This document shows positions 48,839 to 57,155 of a stretch of DNA of 64,000 nt, one piece after another. Numbering within the stretch: position 1 is the stretch's first letter; each line of letters starts with the position of its first letter. The position numbers and the translations under genes are program-made. The DNA is taken from positions 62,001-126,000 of the IMG/VR virus record IMGVR_UViG_3300044629_000431; one strand, written 5' to 3'. The stretch comes from a virus. Under the pieces are notes generated by a model, which did not search any database, had not been told where the DNA came from, and saw only the letters and a list, made by a program, of their open reading frames with translations.

Positions 48839-49276
48839 ATGTCGTATAGGGGAAAATATAAACCGTCTTATCCGAACAAATATAAGGGAGATCCCACAAA
48901 CATTGTCTATCGCTCTTTGTGGGAAAGAAAATTTATGGTTTATTGTGACACTAATACAAACATTTTAGAATGGGGTTCTGAAGAAATGTTTATTTGGTAT
49001 CGTTCCCCTATCGACTCAAAACCTCATAGATATTTCCCAGACTTCTATATCAAAGTTAAAGAAAGCACCGGTCATATTAAAAAGTATCTGATTGAAATTA
49101 AACCACATAAACAGACTGCGCCTCCACCAAAACCTCAAAGGCAAACTAAAAAATATCTTTATGAGGCATATGAGTATGCTAAAAATCAGGCAAAGTGGGA
49201 AGCAGCAAAAGAATGGTGCGCTGATCGTGGATATGAGTTCAAAGTTCTCACAGAAAACGAACTTGGTATCAAGTAA
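48839..49276 (+). CDS. 4: Head completion protein gp4
   Basis: MSYRGKYKPSYPNKYKGDPT, then NIVYRSLWERKFMVYCDTNT and SKPHRYFPDFYIKV, IEIKPHKQTA. The Y-x-P-D-F-Y...E-I-K layout is a TnsA/PD-(D/E)xK-like nuclease core, as in T4 gp4 (50), which completes heads before tail joining. First gene of the plus block; ends one base into the next ATG (TAATG). Confidence 0.88.
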   Translation: MSYRGKYKPSYPNKYKGDPTNIVYRSLWERKFMVYCDTNTNILEWGSEEMFIWYRSPIDSKPHRYFPDFYIKVKESTGHIKKYLIEIKPHKQTAPPPKPQRQTKKYLYEAYEYAKNQAKWEAAKEWCADRGYEFKVLTENELGIK

Positions 49277-49683
49277 TGCCTAGAAAAAGTCTCAAAGAAA
49301 GACAGCAAAAAAAAGTTACAGATACTGATCGTAACCGTAACCGAGTTCGTCCTGTTCTTGATGGCATTATTGGAAATGAAGATCCAGACGACTTGATGCT
49401 TGAGTTACTTGAAGTCATTCAAGAGTCTCCTAAAGTTCCAACTCCTGGTAAGTTTTATATTTTTGTTTATCGCCCTAAAACTCCAAATATTCAATACGAT
49501 CAAAATCCCTTTGTTGCCGTGACAGATGTTTTTCAATGGGGATTTCGTGGCATTAACTTTCACTGGGGAGAAACAAGACAATATACGTGGGATGAGATAC
49601 CTGGAAAAATATACGAAGTCTTCCCATCCGAAGTCAAAGACTTGCAAGAGATACCATTTCAAAATATTAGACTAAATAGTTAA
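49276..49683 (+). CDS. Conserved-type hypothetical protein, 135 aa
   Basis: Basic N-terminus MPRKSLKERQQKKVTDTDRN, then KFYIFVYRPKTPNIQYDQNP and WGFRGINFHWGETRQYTWDE. The pattern is familiar from cyanophages near gp4/gp48; role unknown, probably virion assembly. Confidence 0.75.
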   Translation: MPRKSLKERQQKKVTDTDRNRNRVRPVLDGIIGNEDPDDLMLELLEVIQESPKVPTPGKFYIFVYRPKTPNIQYDQNPFVAVTDVFQWGFRGINFHWGETRQYTWDEIPGKIYEVFPSEVKDLQEIPFQNIRLNS

Positions 49684-49692
49684 AAAAGGATA

Positions 49693-50709
49693 ATGCTGGA
49701 TCCATCCATAGGGTTTAACTCTGCAGTTAATGGTTTTGTTTCAAACACTCAAAACTCTAGCAATGATGGCACACCCAAAGCTAAGAGTTATAGGTATCCG
49801 CTGCGTAGAATTGAAAGCAAGAGCGACTATCTGGAAATAAGAATTGTAAAGTATGAAGCACCAAAATTTGTACCTGGAAATTTAGAAACTAAAACAGTAA
49901 ATAATCAAACTACCATAAATGAAGAGACTGTTTCTTTGGCATCAATCCCAACAGGAACGGAAGCAAATAGAAATACAAAACCTTTAAAATACATTTACTT
50001 ACCAATTCCACAAAACTTATCAGATGCAAACTCAATAACTTGGGGAGATGATACATTAAATCCTTTAGAAGCTTTTGGTTTAAAAGCAGGAACGAGTCTT
50101 GTTGGAAACCCTCTTGGTGCAGCAGCAGCTGCTGGAACTTTTTTCAAAAAATTTGGATCAGAGGTGCAAGGATTAACAGAAGCAAATAAAGATTTGATTG
50201 CATCAGCAGTCGGTGGAGCATTAGTTAATGCTGTTGGTGGAAGTGTTAGTTACCAAAGCATTCTCGCAAGAGCCTCTGGACAAATTTTAAATCCAAACCT
50301 AGAACTTCTCTTTCAAGGTGTAAATCTTAGAAGTTTTCCATTTGTATTTGATTTTGCCCCGAGAGATGAAAGAGAAGCAAGAGAAGTTAAAGAAATAATT
50401 AGAGCATTTAAAATTCATATGACTCCCAAATCAACATCAACTGGCAGTCTTGGAAAAGTTTTTATCAAATCTCCAGATGTATTTTTAGTTGCCTATAAAA
50501 GTGGTAATAAAACGCATCCATTCTTGAATAAGTTTAAACCAATGGCTTTGACTGATATGCAACTTTCTTACACTGGTTCTGGAACTTATTCAACTTATCA
50601 AGATGGGACACCAGTTCATATGCAAATGACCTTGACATTCAAAGAACTCAATCCAATTTACTCCGAAGATTATGAAACCGAAGAAGGAAAAACAGGAGTA
50701 GGTTACTAA
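49693..50709 (+). CDS. 48: Baseplate tail tube cap gp48
   Basis: MLDPSIGFNSAVNGFVSNTQ start, then YRYPLRRIESKSDYLEIRIV; later a hydrophobic Ala/Gly stretch (GNPLGAAAAAGTFFKKFG) and FVFDFAPRDEREAREVKEII. This is the cyanophage gp48 layout. It caps the baseplate centre where the tail tube starts. Confidence 0.85.
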   Translation: MLDPSIGFNSAVNGFVSNTQNSSNDGTPKAKSYRYPLRRIESKSDYLEIRIVKYEAPKFVPGNLETKTVNNQTTINEETVSLASIPTGTEANRNTKPLKYIYLPIPQNLSDANSITWGDDTLNPLEAFGLKAGTSLVGNPLGAAAAAGTFFKKFGSEVQGLTEANKDLIASAVGGALVNAVGGSVSYQSILARASGQILNPNLELLFQGVNLRSFPFVFDFAPRDEREAREVKEIIRAFKIHMTPKSTSTGSLGKVFIKSPDVFLVAYKSGNKTHPFLNKFKPMALTDMQLSYTGSGTYSTYQDGTPVHMQMTLTFKELNPIYSEDYETEEGKTGVGY

Positions 50710-50710
50710 A

Positions 50711-51358
50711 ATGTCTTATTTCAGAGAACTTCCAGAAATTCAATACCAGTCACCCATTGAAGATAGAAATTCTTCTCTTGACTATGTGACTGCAAAAAAC
50801 TTATTCAGAAGAGTCAAACTTCGTGATGACTTACAGAACGTTTTTACTCTCTTCAATAAGTATGAAATCAGAGAAGGAGAAAGACCAGACACAGTTGCAG
50901 AAAAAATTTATGGTGCTCCAGACTATGATTGGGTCGTTCTTTTATCTGCAAATATTACCAGCGTAAGAGATCAGTGGCCATTATCAGATAAAGACTTATA
51001 TCTTTATGCTGAAAATAAGTATGGAACTATTTTAAATGATGTTAAGTTCTACGAAACAACTGAAGTCAGAGACTCAAAAAACAGACTTATTCTTCCTGCT
51101 GGTAAAGTGGTGGATAAAACATTTACAATACCAAATCCAAATAATCCATACACAACGTTAAATCCAGTTGTTGGAATTTCTAACTTTCAATATGAAGTTA
51201 GAAAGAATGAGAAAAAACGTTCAATATATGTTCTAAAACCAGGATACCTACAACAATATGTAAATGACTTTAAGGATATTATGTATTATCCAAAGTCTTC
51301 TCAGTATGTCAACAACCGACTTATAAAAACAGAAAATACAAGAAATACTTCACCATAA
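50711..51358 (+). CDS. 53: Baseplate wedge gp53
   Basis: MSYFRELPEIQYQSPIEDRN, then FNKYEIREGERPDTVAEKIY, with GAPDYDWVVLLSANITSVRD: the LysM-like gp53 wedge pattern. 215 aa, normal length. It ends inside a hairpin that also encodes the end of the opposite gene. Confidence 0.88.
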   Translation: MSYFRELPEIQYQSPIEDRNSSLDYVTAKNLFRRVKLRDDLQNVFTLFNKYEIREGERPDTVAEKIYGAPDYDWVVLLSANITSVRDQWPLSDKDLYLYAENKYGTILNDVKFYETTEVRDSKNRLILPAGKVVDKTFTIPNPNNPYTTLNPVVGISNFQYEVRKNEKKRSIYVLKPGYLQQYVNDFKDIMYYPKSSQYVNNRLIKTENTRNTSP

Positions 51359-51937
51359 GAGTTCCAAACTCTTATCAAACATCATCACATAACGGTGCTT
51401 ACGGGAGCGGTCTTTCCATTCTCCTTCAGCACCTTTTATTTTACCTCTTGAATGTTTGGTGCCGTCTGAATAGTAGAAGTCTTTCTTAGGGTCTGTAAGA
51501 CCGCAATATTTAAAGTTGCAAGCACGATAAATTGTACCATCGTGAAAATCAGAATCCGCGTAAGATATGATTGCTGATACCTTTGTGTCTTTGCGAAACT
51601 GTCTAATCGCTTTTGCAACGAACCAAGAAGTAATGTTGTACTCCTGTGACTGTGTATCGGGGTGGATGCAAAGTCTTGAGAGTTCGAAGAGTCCTTGTTG
51701 TTCATTTCTTCCAAGTCCAAATGCTCCTTGCGCGACTTCTGGAACTGGGAGTCCAGTAAAGATAATAATTCCCTGTATTCCACCTATATTTAACGGACAA
51801 AAATCATTTTTCTTGAAAAGACCATAATTGTATCCTGACTTGAACCCTTTTGAAAAGTCCTTAAGATAATGAAACCGCAGAAGTAACTCTGCGGCTTCGG
51901 ACTTACTTACACGTTCAATGTAGTAATCAGACTTCAC
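51350..51937 (-). CDS. Mom-like / GNAT-fold DNA modification protein, 195 aa
   Basis: LLLRFHYLKDFSKGFKSGYN, then GLFELSRLCIHPDTQSQEYN and DSDFHDGTIYRACNFKYCGL fit the phage Mom family (GNAT fold), which modifies adenine in Mu. A plain acetyltransferase is the alternative. Overlaps gp32 by 4 bases, so probably co-transcribed with it. Confidence 0.65.
   Translation of the reverse strand: MKSDYYIERVSKSEAAELLLRFHYLKDFSKGFKSGYNYGLFKKNDFCPLNIGGIQGIIIFTGLPVPEVAQGAFGLGRNEQQGLFELSRLCIHPDTQSQEYNITSWFVAKAIRQFRKDTKVSAIISYADSDFHDGTIYRACNFKYCGLTDPKKDFYYSDGTKHSRGKIKGAEGEWKDRSRKHRYVMMFDKSLELLW
51355..51375. terminator. Convergent bidirectional hairpin
   Basis: ATAAGAGTT-CCA-AACTCTTAT, perfect 9-bp stem between the convergent gp53 and Mom-like genes. 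The plus-strand TAA and part of the minus-strand C-terminus lie in it. No U-tract, so efficiency is uncertain. Confidence 0.5.
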
Positions 51938-52857
51938 TCTTCGGCAAGACGGGCAAAGTAGGACAGGGCATCATCATCCTCATCTTCCTCAACCGCAGCA
52001 GCACGACGAGTGGGTTGAAGATTGCTAAGTTCGGAACGAAGGTCTTCGGTCAGTTCACGGGTCGAACCACGGGTGTTGTCCTCATCAAGGTCTTCAGGAT
52101 CCTGATAACGAGGAGTGCCTTTGGAACCCAGCACATACTCAAGACGCTTCTTCAGTTCATCATAGGTCTTGAACTGGTCAGCAGCAACGAGTTCGGCAAG
52201 GGAATACTGCTTCTTCCACACTGCTTCCATTGCGTCATCATCGTCCAGCAGAGGGGCAGCAGCGGCAAACTCACTAGAGTCATAGTTACGATAACCAGCA
52301 ACATTCTTTGCCTTCAGTTTGAAATTGGCACCTTGCCAGAAGTCAAACGGATCAATCGCCTCTTCATCCTCAAACTCAGGTTGCATCGCTGCAGTCAGTT
52401 TGTCAAAGATCTTCTTACCATACTTAAACAGGAAGACTTTACCTTCGTTAGCAGGGTTGGCAGGATCCTTCACAACATAGATGTTGCTCACATAAGTCAG
52501 TTTACGCTTCTGCTTACGTGCCAGTTCCTTACCAGCATCGGTGCCGTTGTTCCAGAGTTCGGAGTTCAGTTCCGATACAGGATCCTTCTGACCCAGAGTA
52601 GTCAGAGAGTTCTCAATATACCAACCACCAGGACCTTGGAATGCGTGACTGTAGAGTTTCACGAACGGAAGGTCCTCACCGTTCGGAGCAGGAAGGAAAC
52701 GGATCACGGCATAACCATTGCCGCTCTTATCTACATCCAGTTTCCATACGCGGTCGTCACTAGAACCGCTACCAGTATTCATTTTTTCAACTTCTTTGAC
52801 CAGTTTGGCGGTCAAAGAACCAAGTTTAGACTGCTTTTTAAGGTCAGCAAAAGACAT
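51934..52857 (-). CDS. 32: Single-stranded DNA-binding protein gp32
   Basis: MSFADLKKQSKLGSLTAKLV includes a basic LAST-like N-terminus for cooperative binding; the OB core reads VWKLDVDKSGNGYAVIRFLP with YSHAFQGPGGWYIENSLTTL. The C-terminus is acidic (AAVEEDEDD), used for partner contacts. The usual Zn ligands of T4 gp32 are not obvious. It binds replication and recombination intermediates. Confidence 0.92.
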   Translation of the reverse strand: MSFADLKKQSKLGSLTAKLVKEVEKMNTGSGSSDDRVWKLDVDKSGNGYAVIRFLPAPNGEDLPFVKLYSHAFQGPGGWYIENSLTTLGQKDPVSELNSELWNNGTDAGKELARKQKRKLTYVSNIYVVKDPANPANEGKVFLFKYGKKIFDKLTAAMQPEFEDEEAIDPFDFWQGANFKLKAKNVAGYRNYDSSEFAAAAPLLDDDDAMEAVWKKQYSLAELVAADQFKTYDELKKRLEYVLGSKGTPRYQDPEDLDEDNTRGSTRELTEDLRSELSNLQPTRRAAAVEEDEDDDALSYFARLAEE

Positions 52858-52900
52858 TTGGATACCTCGGATAGTTTGGATTCGGGGGATTTACTTAGAT

Positions 52901-52929
52901 ATTATAGCAAAGATGCTCTCAACGGTCAA
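52901..52929 (-). promoter_or_regulatory. Sigma70 promoter of gp32
   Basis: TTGACC (52924-52929), 17 bases, TATAAT (52901-52906), 44 bases before the gp32 ATG. Confidence 0.65.
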
Positions 52930-53251
52930 CGTATTTCTTGAGAGATTCGATTGTCTTGTCCATACTGCTGAACAGGATGCTCATATCAGTCTCTGGTGGG
53001 AAACCCATCAGTGCCACTGACTTACGAAGGTTCTCTTTCATCTCAACCGCTTCTGGGTCATCTGAAAGAGATAGACGTGTATACATTACACGCTGTTTTT
53101 CAAGGAGCAACTGTAGTTTTTCAATGTGTTCCAGTTTTGTTTCACGGGACATTCCACCAAAAGTGAGAATACTTCCGTATATCTCCTCTTGCAACTTATT
53201 GATTTCTTTCAGTTCGTCTTGAATAATATCGGAGTCAAAAAAGTTACTCAT
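52919..53251 (-). CDS. DUF1825-like protein, 110 aa
   Basis: MSNFFDSDIIQDELKEINKL, then MSRETKLEHIEKLQLLLEKQ and YTRLSLSDDPEAVEMKENLR, with GFPPETDMSILFSSM. This matches the cyanobacterial DUF1825 family as I know it, found in hosts and cyanophages. Function is unknown in both. Coupled to gp59 by an 8-base overlap. Confidence 0.8.
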   Translation of the reverse strand: MSNFFDSDIIQDELKEINKLQEEIYGSILTFGGMSRETKLEHIEKLQLLLEKQRVMYTRLSLSDDPEAVEMKENLRKSVALMGFPPETDMSILFSSMDKTIESLKKYVDR

Positions 53252-53834
53252 CTATGATTTCCCTTAAAATCTTCTTATACTGGAATACATCAATATTTAG
53301 AAATGGATTATATTTTTTGATTTTCAAACTGACGGTTTCCCACACTGGGTCCAAAAGTTTTTTATCAAAATCTTTTACGATTGAAAATATTTTGTCGTAG
53401 ATGACGAATGTTTCTGGCGATAATTTCCCGCTTAGAAATTTTTTGAGGACTATGGGGTGTCCTTTGGAACAGTTGAACACAGTTTCTAATTCGTTCTCTG
53501 AGAACAATTCCGTTGATTGTTCTTTGAACAAGTAGGTCAAACTCTGTTGCCTCCGCATCCAATCTGCGTAGGTCCTTTCTCCAGAATTGATAATTTCTCC
53601 AATCCATAAGTTCTGTGGGTTGTCTGCGGATACAAAGTTTGAGAGTAAAAAATCTACTATTTCTTTATCTGAATATTTTCTTGAACTTTTTTCGAACCAG
53701 TATTTGTCTTTGCGTTTATTGAACGAAGTGACTGTTGCTCTGGATTTGCCTCCATACTTAAAAAAGTCATATTTACTGTTCGTAAAATGACTTTTCATCG
53801 AAAGATAAGTTTGATATGTCTCAAAAGGACTCAT
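53244..53834 (-). CDS. 59: Helicase loader gp59
   Basis: MSPFETYQTYLSMKSHFTNS, then YDFFKYGGKSRATVTSFNKR, typical of gp59; C-terminal KKYNPFLNIDVFQYKKILRE. It loads the replicative helicase gp41 onto gp32-coated DNA. Next to gp32 and gp33 as in other T4-like phages. Confidence 0.85.
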   Translation of the reverse strand: MSPFETYQTYLSMKSHFTNSKYDFFKYGGKSRATVTSFNKRKDKYWFEKSSRKYSDKEIVDFLLSNFVSADNPQNLWIGEIINSGERTYADWMRRQQSLTYLFKEQSTELFSENELETVFNCSKGHPIVLKKFLSGKLSPETFVIYDKIFSIVKDFDKKLLDPVWETVSLKIKKYNPFLNIDVFQYKKILREIIDE

Positions 53835-54091
53835 AACGGAAGTTTTGCTCTTGATGTTCGTTTCATAAAGTTAAGACGAGTTGCGTCCCACTTTAGTTTC
53901 TCTTTCAAAGGTTTTGAAATGAGTTTCGTAACTGATTCTACCTCAAGACAATTGATTTCGCAATAGTGACAAATTGCATCAATATAGTTAAAGTTTTCTT
54001 CTGCTACGATCTTTTCAATCTCAAGAGCAAACTTGGAAGGCGTTAGAAACTTATTCTCGATGGCTTGTTCTAGTTCTTTATTTGGTTCCAT
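53831..54091 (-). CDS. 33: Late transcription coactivator gp33
   Basis: MEPNKELEQAIENKFLTPSK, then FALEIEKIVAEENFNYIDAI and KLISKPLKEKLKWDATRLNF, the gp33 pattern that links RNA polymerase to the sliding clamp at late promoters. ATG at 54091; a longer frame from 54196 would overlap the exonuclease heavily. Confidence 0.85.
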   Translation of the reverse strand: MEPNKELEQAIENKFLTPSKFALEIEKIVAEENFNYIDAICHYCEINCLEVESVTKLISKPLKEKLKWDATRLNFMKRTSRAKLPL

Positions 54092-54758
54092 AGAGCTCCA
54101 GTTTATCTCTAACAAACTTTCTAATGTATTTGCTGAGCAGTTTGATGTATTTTGATTTGTCATATTCTTCATAAACGACGCATTCTCCATTTTCACAAGC
54201 CATGATAATTACAAGTTTTTTAACAGTCAGTCCTGTTAGTTCGTATAGCATACATCCATATGCCATACATTGAACAAAATAGTGTTCAATCCACTCACGT
54301 GGTTTTGGTTTTTTAGAAGTCTTAAAGTCGATTATTGATAACTCGCCATTATATTCGGCAATACAATCAACAGTCCCAGCAATACCCAGTTGCTTACTAT
54401 ATAGGGACCCTTCAAGGGCGTAAATATTATTTATACGATTGAGTTCTGATTTTGAGATCTTAAACAGAAAATCTGAAAGAGGTTGCACTTCTGGCAGTTC
54501 TTCATTTTTAAGGTAATGCTCAGTAAGAGAGTGCATATCAGTTCCACGACTTGTTGCCGCTTTAGTGACACGCTCTGCCTCTTCTTCACCCACCTTCTTA
54601 CGCCAGTTAACAAAGATTTCCTTGTTAAAATGACTGGTCACCGAAGTGATGGAAACCAGTCGAATAAGTTCTTCTTCGTCTGGAACTTTGTAGTACCTTA
54701 CACCATCAATGGTTTCACGCTCCAACTGAGGGAGTTCAATATCAACATGATTAAACAT
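54078..54758 (-). CDS. PD-(D/E)xK exonuclease (RecB/Cas4-like), 226 aa
   Basis: Nuclease motifs in GTDMHSLTEHYL, GIAGTVDCIAEYNGELSIID followed by FKTSKKPK, and FVQCMAYGCMLYEL: the D...(I)D-x-K and Q-x-x-Y parts of the RecB-type fold. Standalone exonuclease seen in cyanophages. Coupled to phoH at 54758. Confidence 0.85.
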   Translation of the reverse strand: MFNHVDIELPQLERETIDGVRYYKVPDEEELIRLVSITSVTSHFNKEIFVNWRKKVGEEEAERVTKAATSRGTDMHSLTEHYLKNEELPEVQPLSDFLFKISKSELNRINNIYALEGSLYSKQLGIAGTVDCIAEYNGELSIIDFKTSKKPKPREWIEHYFVQCMAYGCMLYELTGLTVKKLVIIMACENGECVVYEEYDKSKYIKLLSKYIRKFVRDKLELYGTK

Positions 54759-55516
54759 TAAAAACCTGCTTCCATTTTCGCAATGATGTATTCTTTAACA
54801 AGTCCAGAACGAACAATATCGTCTACACCAAACTCAATTATATCAAATGATGGCATTTTACGCAATACCGTCATAAAGTCCACAATACCATTACGCTCAT
54901 TTGTTTTCTGCAAGTCTGACTGAGAAGCATCACCACAGAAACAAATCTTGGTATTTTCACCGACACGAGTAATAATAGAATCTAGTTCGTGGAAGTTTAG
55001 ATTCTGAAACTCGTCCACAATAATGATTGCATTATCAAGCGTAGTTCCACGAAGAAAAGAAGTTGACCAGAACTTGATGGTTTCCTGTGCTTTCAGATTG
55101 CCATAAAGCATTTCAAACTCAGAGTCACTTGGCATCTGGAACATGTACTTCACCATATTCTTATATGGAATCTGGTAAATATCTGCTTTGTCATCATGTG
55201 TTCCAGGAAGGAAACCAATTTCACGAGTGGCAACTAGTGAACGAACCAGATAGATTTTCTCATAAGGAGACTGTTCATCTAGAACATCCTGAAGAGCATT
55301 ATAAAGAGTAATGAAGGTCTTACCAGTTCCAGCACAACCATAGGCAACAATGTGTTTACCATCATTATAAGACTCAAAAAGTCTTTTTTGATTGTCTGTA
55401 AGAGGATCAATATCAATTAAGTATTCAGCACTTAGAGGTTTTCTCCTCTTCATTTGTTTTGCAGTCAGACCAACTCCGATTGGTTGATCGGTGTTTCCTC
55501 TTTTTCTTCTTGCCAT
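54758..55516 (-). CDS. phoH: PhoH-family P-loop ATPase
   Basis: Walker A GCAGTGKT (about 60-67), Walker B AIIIVDEFQNLN, and CFCGDASQSD. Length 252 aa, as in phage PhoH. Widespread in cyanophages; its role in phosphate stress or RNA metabolism is unresolved. Confidence 0.92.
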   Translation of the reverse strand: MARRKRGNTDQPIGVGLTAKQMKRRKPLSAEYLIDIDPLTDNQKRLFESYNDGKHIVAYGCAGTGKTFITLYNALQDVLDEQSPYEKIYLVRSLVATREIGFLPGTHDDKADIYQIPYKNMVKYMFQMPSDSEFEMLYGNLKAQETIKFWSTSFLRGTTLDNAIIIVDEFQNLNFHELDSIITRVGENTKICFCGDASQSDLQKTNERNGIVDFMTVLRKMPSFDIIEFGVDDIVRSGLVKEYIIAKMEAGF

Positions 55517-55517
55517 A

Positions 55518-55769
55518 TTAGAGTTTTTTTACTTGTGATTTTGGTGCCTTACTTGCCTTAGAAAGAACTTCGTTCCATCCAGGATGCTTATTAACGAGTT
55601 TATCCCTCCACTCACCAACTTCTCCAGGAGAAGGGCAAGTAGATGGATCAGACCAGTCACGAGTCCAGTCTGGATTATCATTTTTCCACTGGTCCCAGAC
55701 GTGGATACTCATTTCCACTTCTTTCTGTTCACCAGTTTTAGTATTAATTACAGGATATACGGGACACAT
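55518..55769 (-). CDS. FmdB-like small protein without zinc cysteines, 83 aa
   Basis: MCPVYPVINTKTGEQKEVEM, then SIHVWDQWKNDNPDWTRDWS. This layout is similar to phage FmdB-type zinc-ribbon proteins, but the cysteine pairs are missing. It has its own late promoter. Confidence 0.65.
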   Translation of the reverse strand: MCPVYPVINTKTGEQKEVEMSIHVWDQWKNDNPDWTRDWSDPSTCPSPGEVGEWRDKLVNKHPGWNEVLSKASKAPKSQVKKL

Positions 55770-55791
55770 AAGTTACGAATTCAAGATAAAA

Positions 55792-55798
55792 TATTTAG
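55792..55798 (-). promoter_or_regulatory. Late promoter after thyX
   Basis: CTAAATATTTTATC; the TAA is the thyX stop. Confidence 0.6.
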
Positions 55799-56430
55799 AC
55801 CCATTCAAGGGCTTCGGCAACCGTTGGAAATTGTTCGGAAAACACCTTCTTACATTCCAGAGCAATGTCCATATGCTCCTTCTGAGTGCCATTAGCAGAA
55901 CGAAGATTGATATAGTGAATCCAACTACGGCAAGAACCCGTCATATAGATGCGTGTAGGCGTCGCTAAGGGCAGTACAAACCTTGCACACTCTTTTGCCA
56001 CACCGTGTGCAAGAAGTTCCTTGTAGAGTTGCATAGAGTGTGCAAAATGGTCTTGAATTTTACTCTGAAGACTTAGTTTCTCATAGTCACCAATATCATC
56101 AATTGAGTTCTGACGGTTCTTAGTGTCCTGGCGGCGAAGGTCAGGAACAGGGATATAATCACTCAATAAAGAACTATCAGCATATCGCTGCGAAAATTCT
56201 TGAAAAGTGAAACTACGGTGGCGCAATATCTGAGCTGCGATACCACGGTTTGTTTCAATCTCCAAACTCATAGACGACTGCTCAAAAACAGACCAATGAT
56301 TGTGCTTAATACAATAACGTAGCAAACCCGCATAGTTTTCAGAATCTTGATTCGCTGGATTAGAAACCCTAGCAATATATGCCATTGTTTGTTCTGCATC
56401 GGGAGTCACACTGATAAGTTTTACGGTCAT
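55795..56430 (-). CDS. thyX: Flavin-dependent thymidylate synthase ThyX
   Basis: ThyX motif RHRSFTFQEFSQRY (about 72-85) and SLEIETNRGIAAQI, with LPLATPTRIYMTGSCRSWIH. Converts dUMP to dTMP with FAD, NADPH and methylene-THF. 211 aa, normal for phage ThyX. Supplies DNA precursors. Confidence 0.95.
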   Translation of the reverse strand: MTVKLISVTPDAEQTMAYIARVSNPANQDSENYAGLLRYCIKHNHWSVFEQSSMSLEIETNRGIAAQILRHRSFTFQEFSQRYADSSLLSDYIPVPDLRRQDTKNRQNSIDDIGDYEKLSLQSKIQDHFAHSMQLYKELLAHGVAKECARFVLPLATPTRIYMTGSCRSWIHYINLRSANGTQKEHMDIALECKKVFSEQFPTVAEALEWV

Positions 56431-56594
56431 TTCTTTCCAAATCCTTTTGATGTTTGTGCTTCAAGGTTTGCAAGTTCTTGTTTCACTACTCGCAGTTGTT
56501 TTTTCATTTCTATAAGTTGCTCAGCAGAATATAAGTGTTCTTTTTTGGTTAATTTCTCAAGCAACTTTACTAGTTCTCGTGCTCTACTAGTCAT
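56427..56594 (-). CDS. Small basic coiled-coil protein, 55 aa
   Basis: MTSRARELVKLLEKLTKKEH, then QLIEMKKQLRVVKQELANLE: leucine heptads, basic. ATGA-coupled to thyX. Confidence 0.6.
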   Translation of the reverse strand: MTSRARELVKLLEKLTKKEHLYSAEQLIEMKKQLRVVKQELANLEAQTSKGFGKK

Positions 56595-56760
56595 CTAAAT
56601 CAGAATCCTCAAAAATTTCGTCGTAATCTAAAATCGGTCTTCTTCTGACCTCTGCTTCGGTGTAGGAATAGGCAGACGTATCAGAATAAACTTCTGCTTT
56701 CAAAGAATCAACAAGAAGTTCTAGATTACGGACAATAAGTTTTAGTTTGTCTTTGTCCAT
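56587..56760 (-). CDS. Small hypothetical protein, 57 aa
   Basis: MDKDKLKLIVRNLELLVDSL start, then acidic end YDEIFEDSDLDD. 8-base overlap with the next gene. Not recognised. Confidence 0.6.
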   Translation of the reverse strand: MDKDKLKLIVRNLELLVDSLKAEVYSDTSAYSYTEAEVRRRPILDYDEIFEDSDLDD

Positions 56761-56790
56761 AAGATACTATTCTCTTGAGGCATTTTAACA

Positions 56791-56818
56791 TAAAAAAAGG
56801 AGGGGATCAACCCCTCCT
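56791..56818 (-). terminator. Strong intrinsic terminator
   Basis: Minus AGGAGGGG-TTGAT-CCCCTCCT then TTTTTTTA. The stop codon of the 55-aa gene lies in the loop. Confidence 0.85.
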
Positions 56819-56974
56819 GTTAAATATTGGTTCCATATCTAAAACTTGTTCAAACCACTCTTTAAGATGTATGCGGTAACAAGACCAATACTTACACCCA
56901 CGATATGTAAGTTGATAACAGGCAGGTTCTCTGCTGTCCTTATCCATATCGTCCCAGTGGTAATGGTAATCCAC
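56807..56974 (-). CDS. Small His/Cys-rich protein, 55 aa, GTG start
   Basis: GTG at 56974 overlaps the upstream TAG as TAGTG. The frame reads DYHYHWDDMDKDSREPACYQ, then LTYRGCKYWSCYRIHLKEWF and ends NRRG inside the terminator. The TYRG motif echoes DUF4278 proteins upstream. Could bind metal. Confidence 0.5.
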   Translation of the reverse strand: MDYHYHWDDMDKDSREPACYQLTYRGCKYWSCYRIHLKEWFEQVLDMEPIFNRRG

Positions 56975-57057
56975 TATTTAAAAAGAAATTGAATATAAAG
57001 CGACAATAAAGTAATTACAACCGCACAACCTGCGGTAATTTGTAATACTGCGAACAT
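56974..57057 (-). CDS. Membrane micropeptide, 27 aa
   Basis: MFAVLQITAGCAVVITLLSL, then YIQFLFK: a single membrane helix. TGATG at the start and TAGTG at the end with neighbours support translation despite its size. Confidence 0.5.
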   Translation of the reverse strand: MFAVLQITAGCAVVITLLSLYIQFLFK

Positions 57058-57155
57058 CACTTTGCTCCAACGAGTTGTGCTAGTTGTGCTTGGTGACGGC
57101 GCTCTTCTTTTTGTTTTTGTTCTTTGATAAGTTGTAGGAAGTTTAGCTTTTGCAT
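57057..57155 (-). CDS. Small basic Gln-rich peptide, 32 aa
   Basis: MQKLNFLQLIKEQKQKEERR, then HQAQLAQLVGAK; helical, basic. TGATG overlaps at both ends. Confidence 0.5.
   Translation of the reverse strand: MQKLNFLQLIKEQKQKEERRHQAQLAQLVGAK

Noticed and set aside
52015-52941. 308-aa plus-strand frame opposite gp32
   Set aside because: Same reasoning: gp32 on the minus strand is clear, and the plus frame continues into the gp32 promoter region.
54091-54196. Extended N-terminus for gp33
   Set aside because: The extension overlaps the exonuclease coding end and is not gp33-like.
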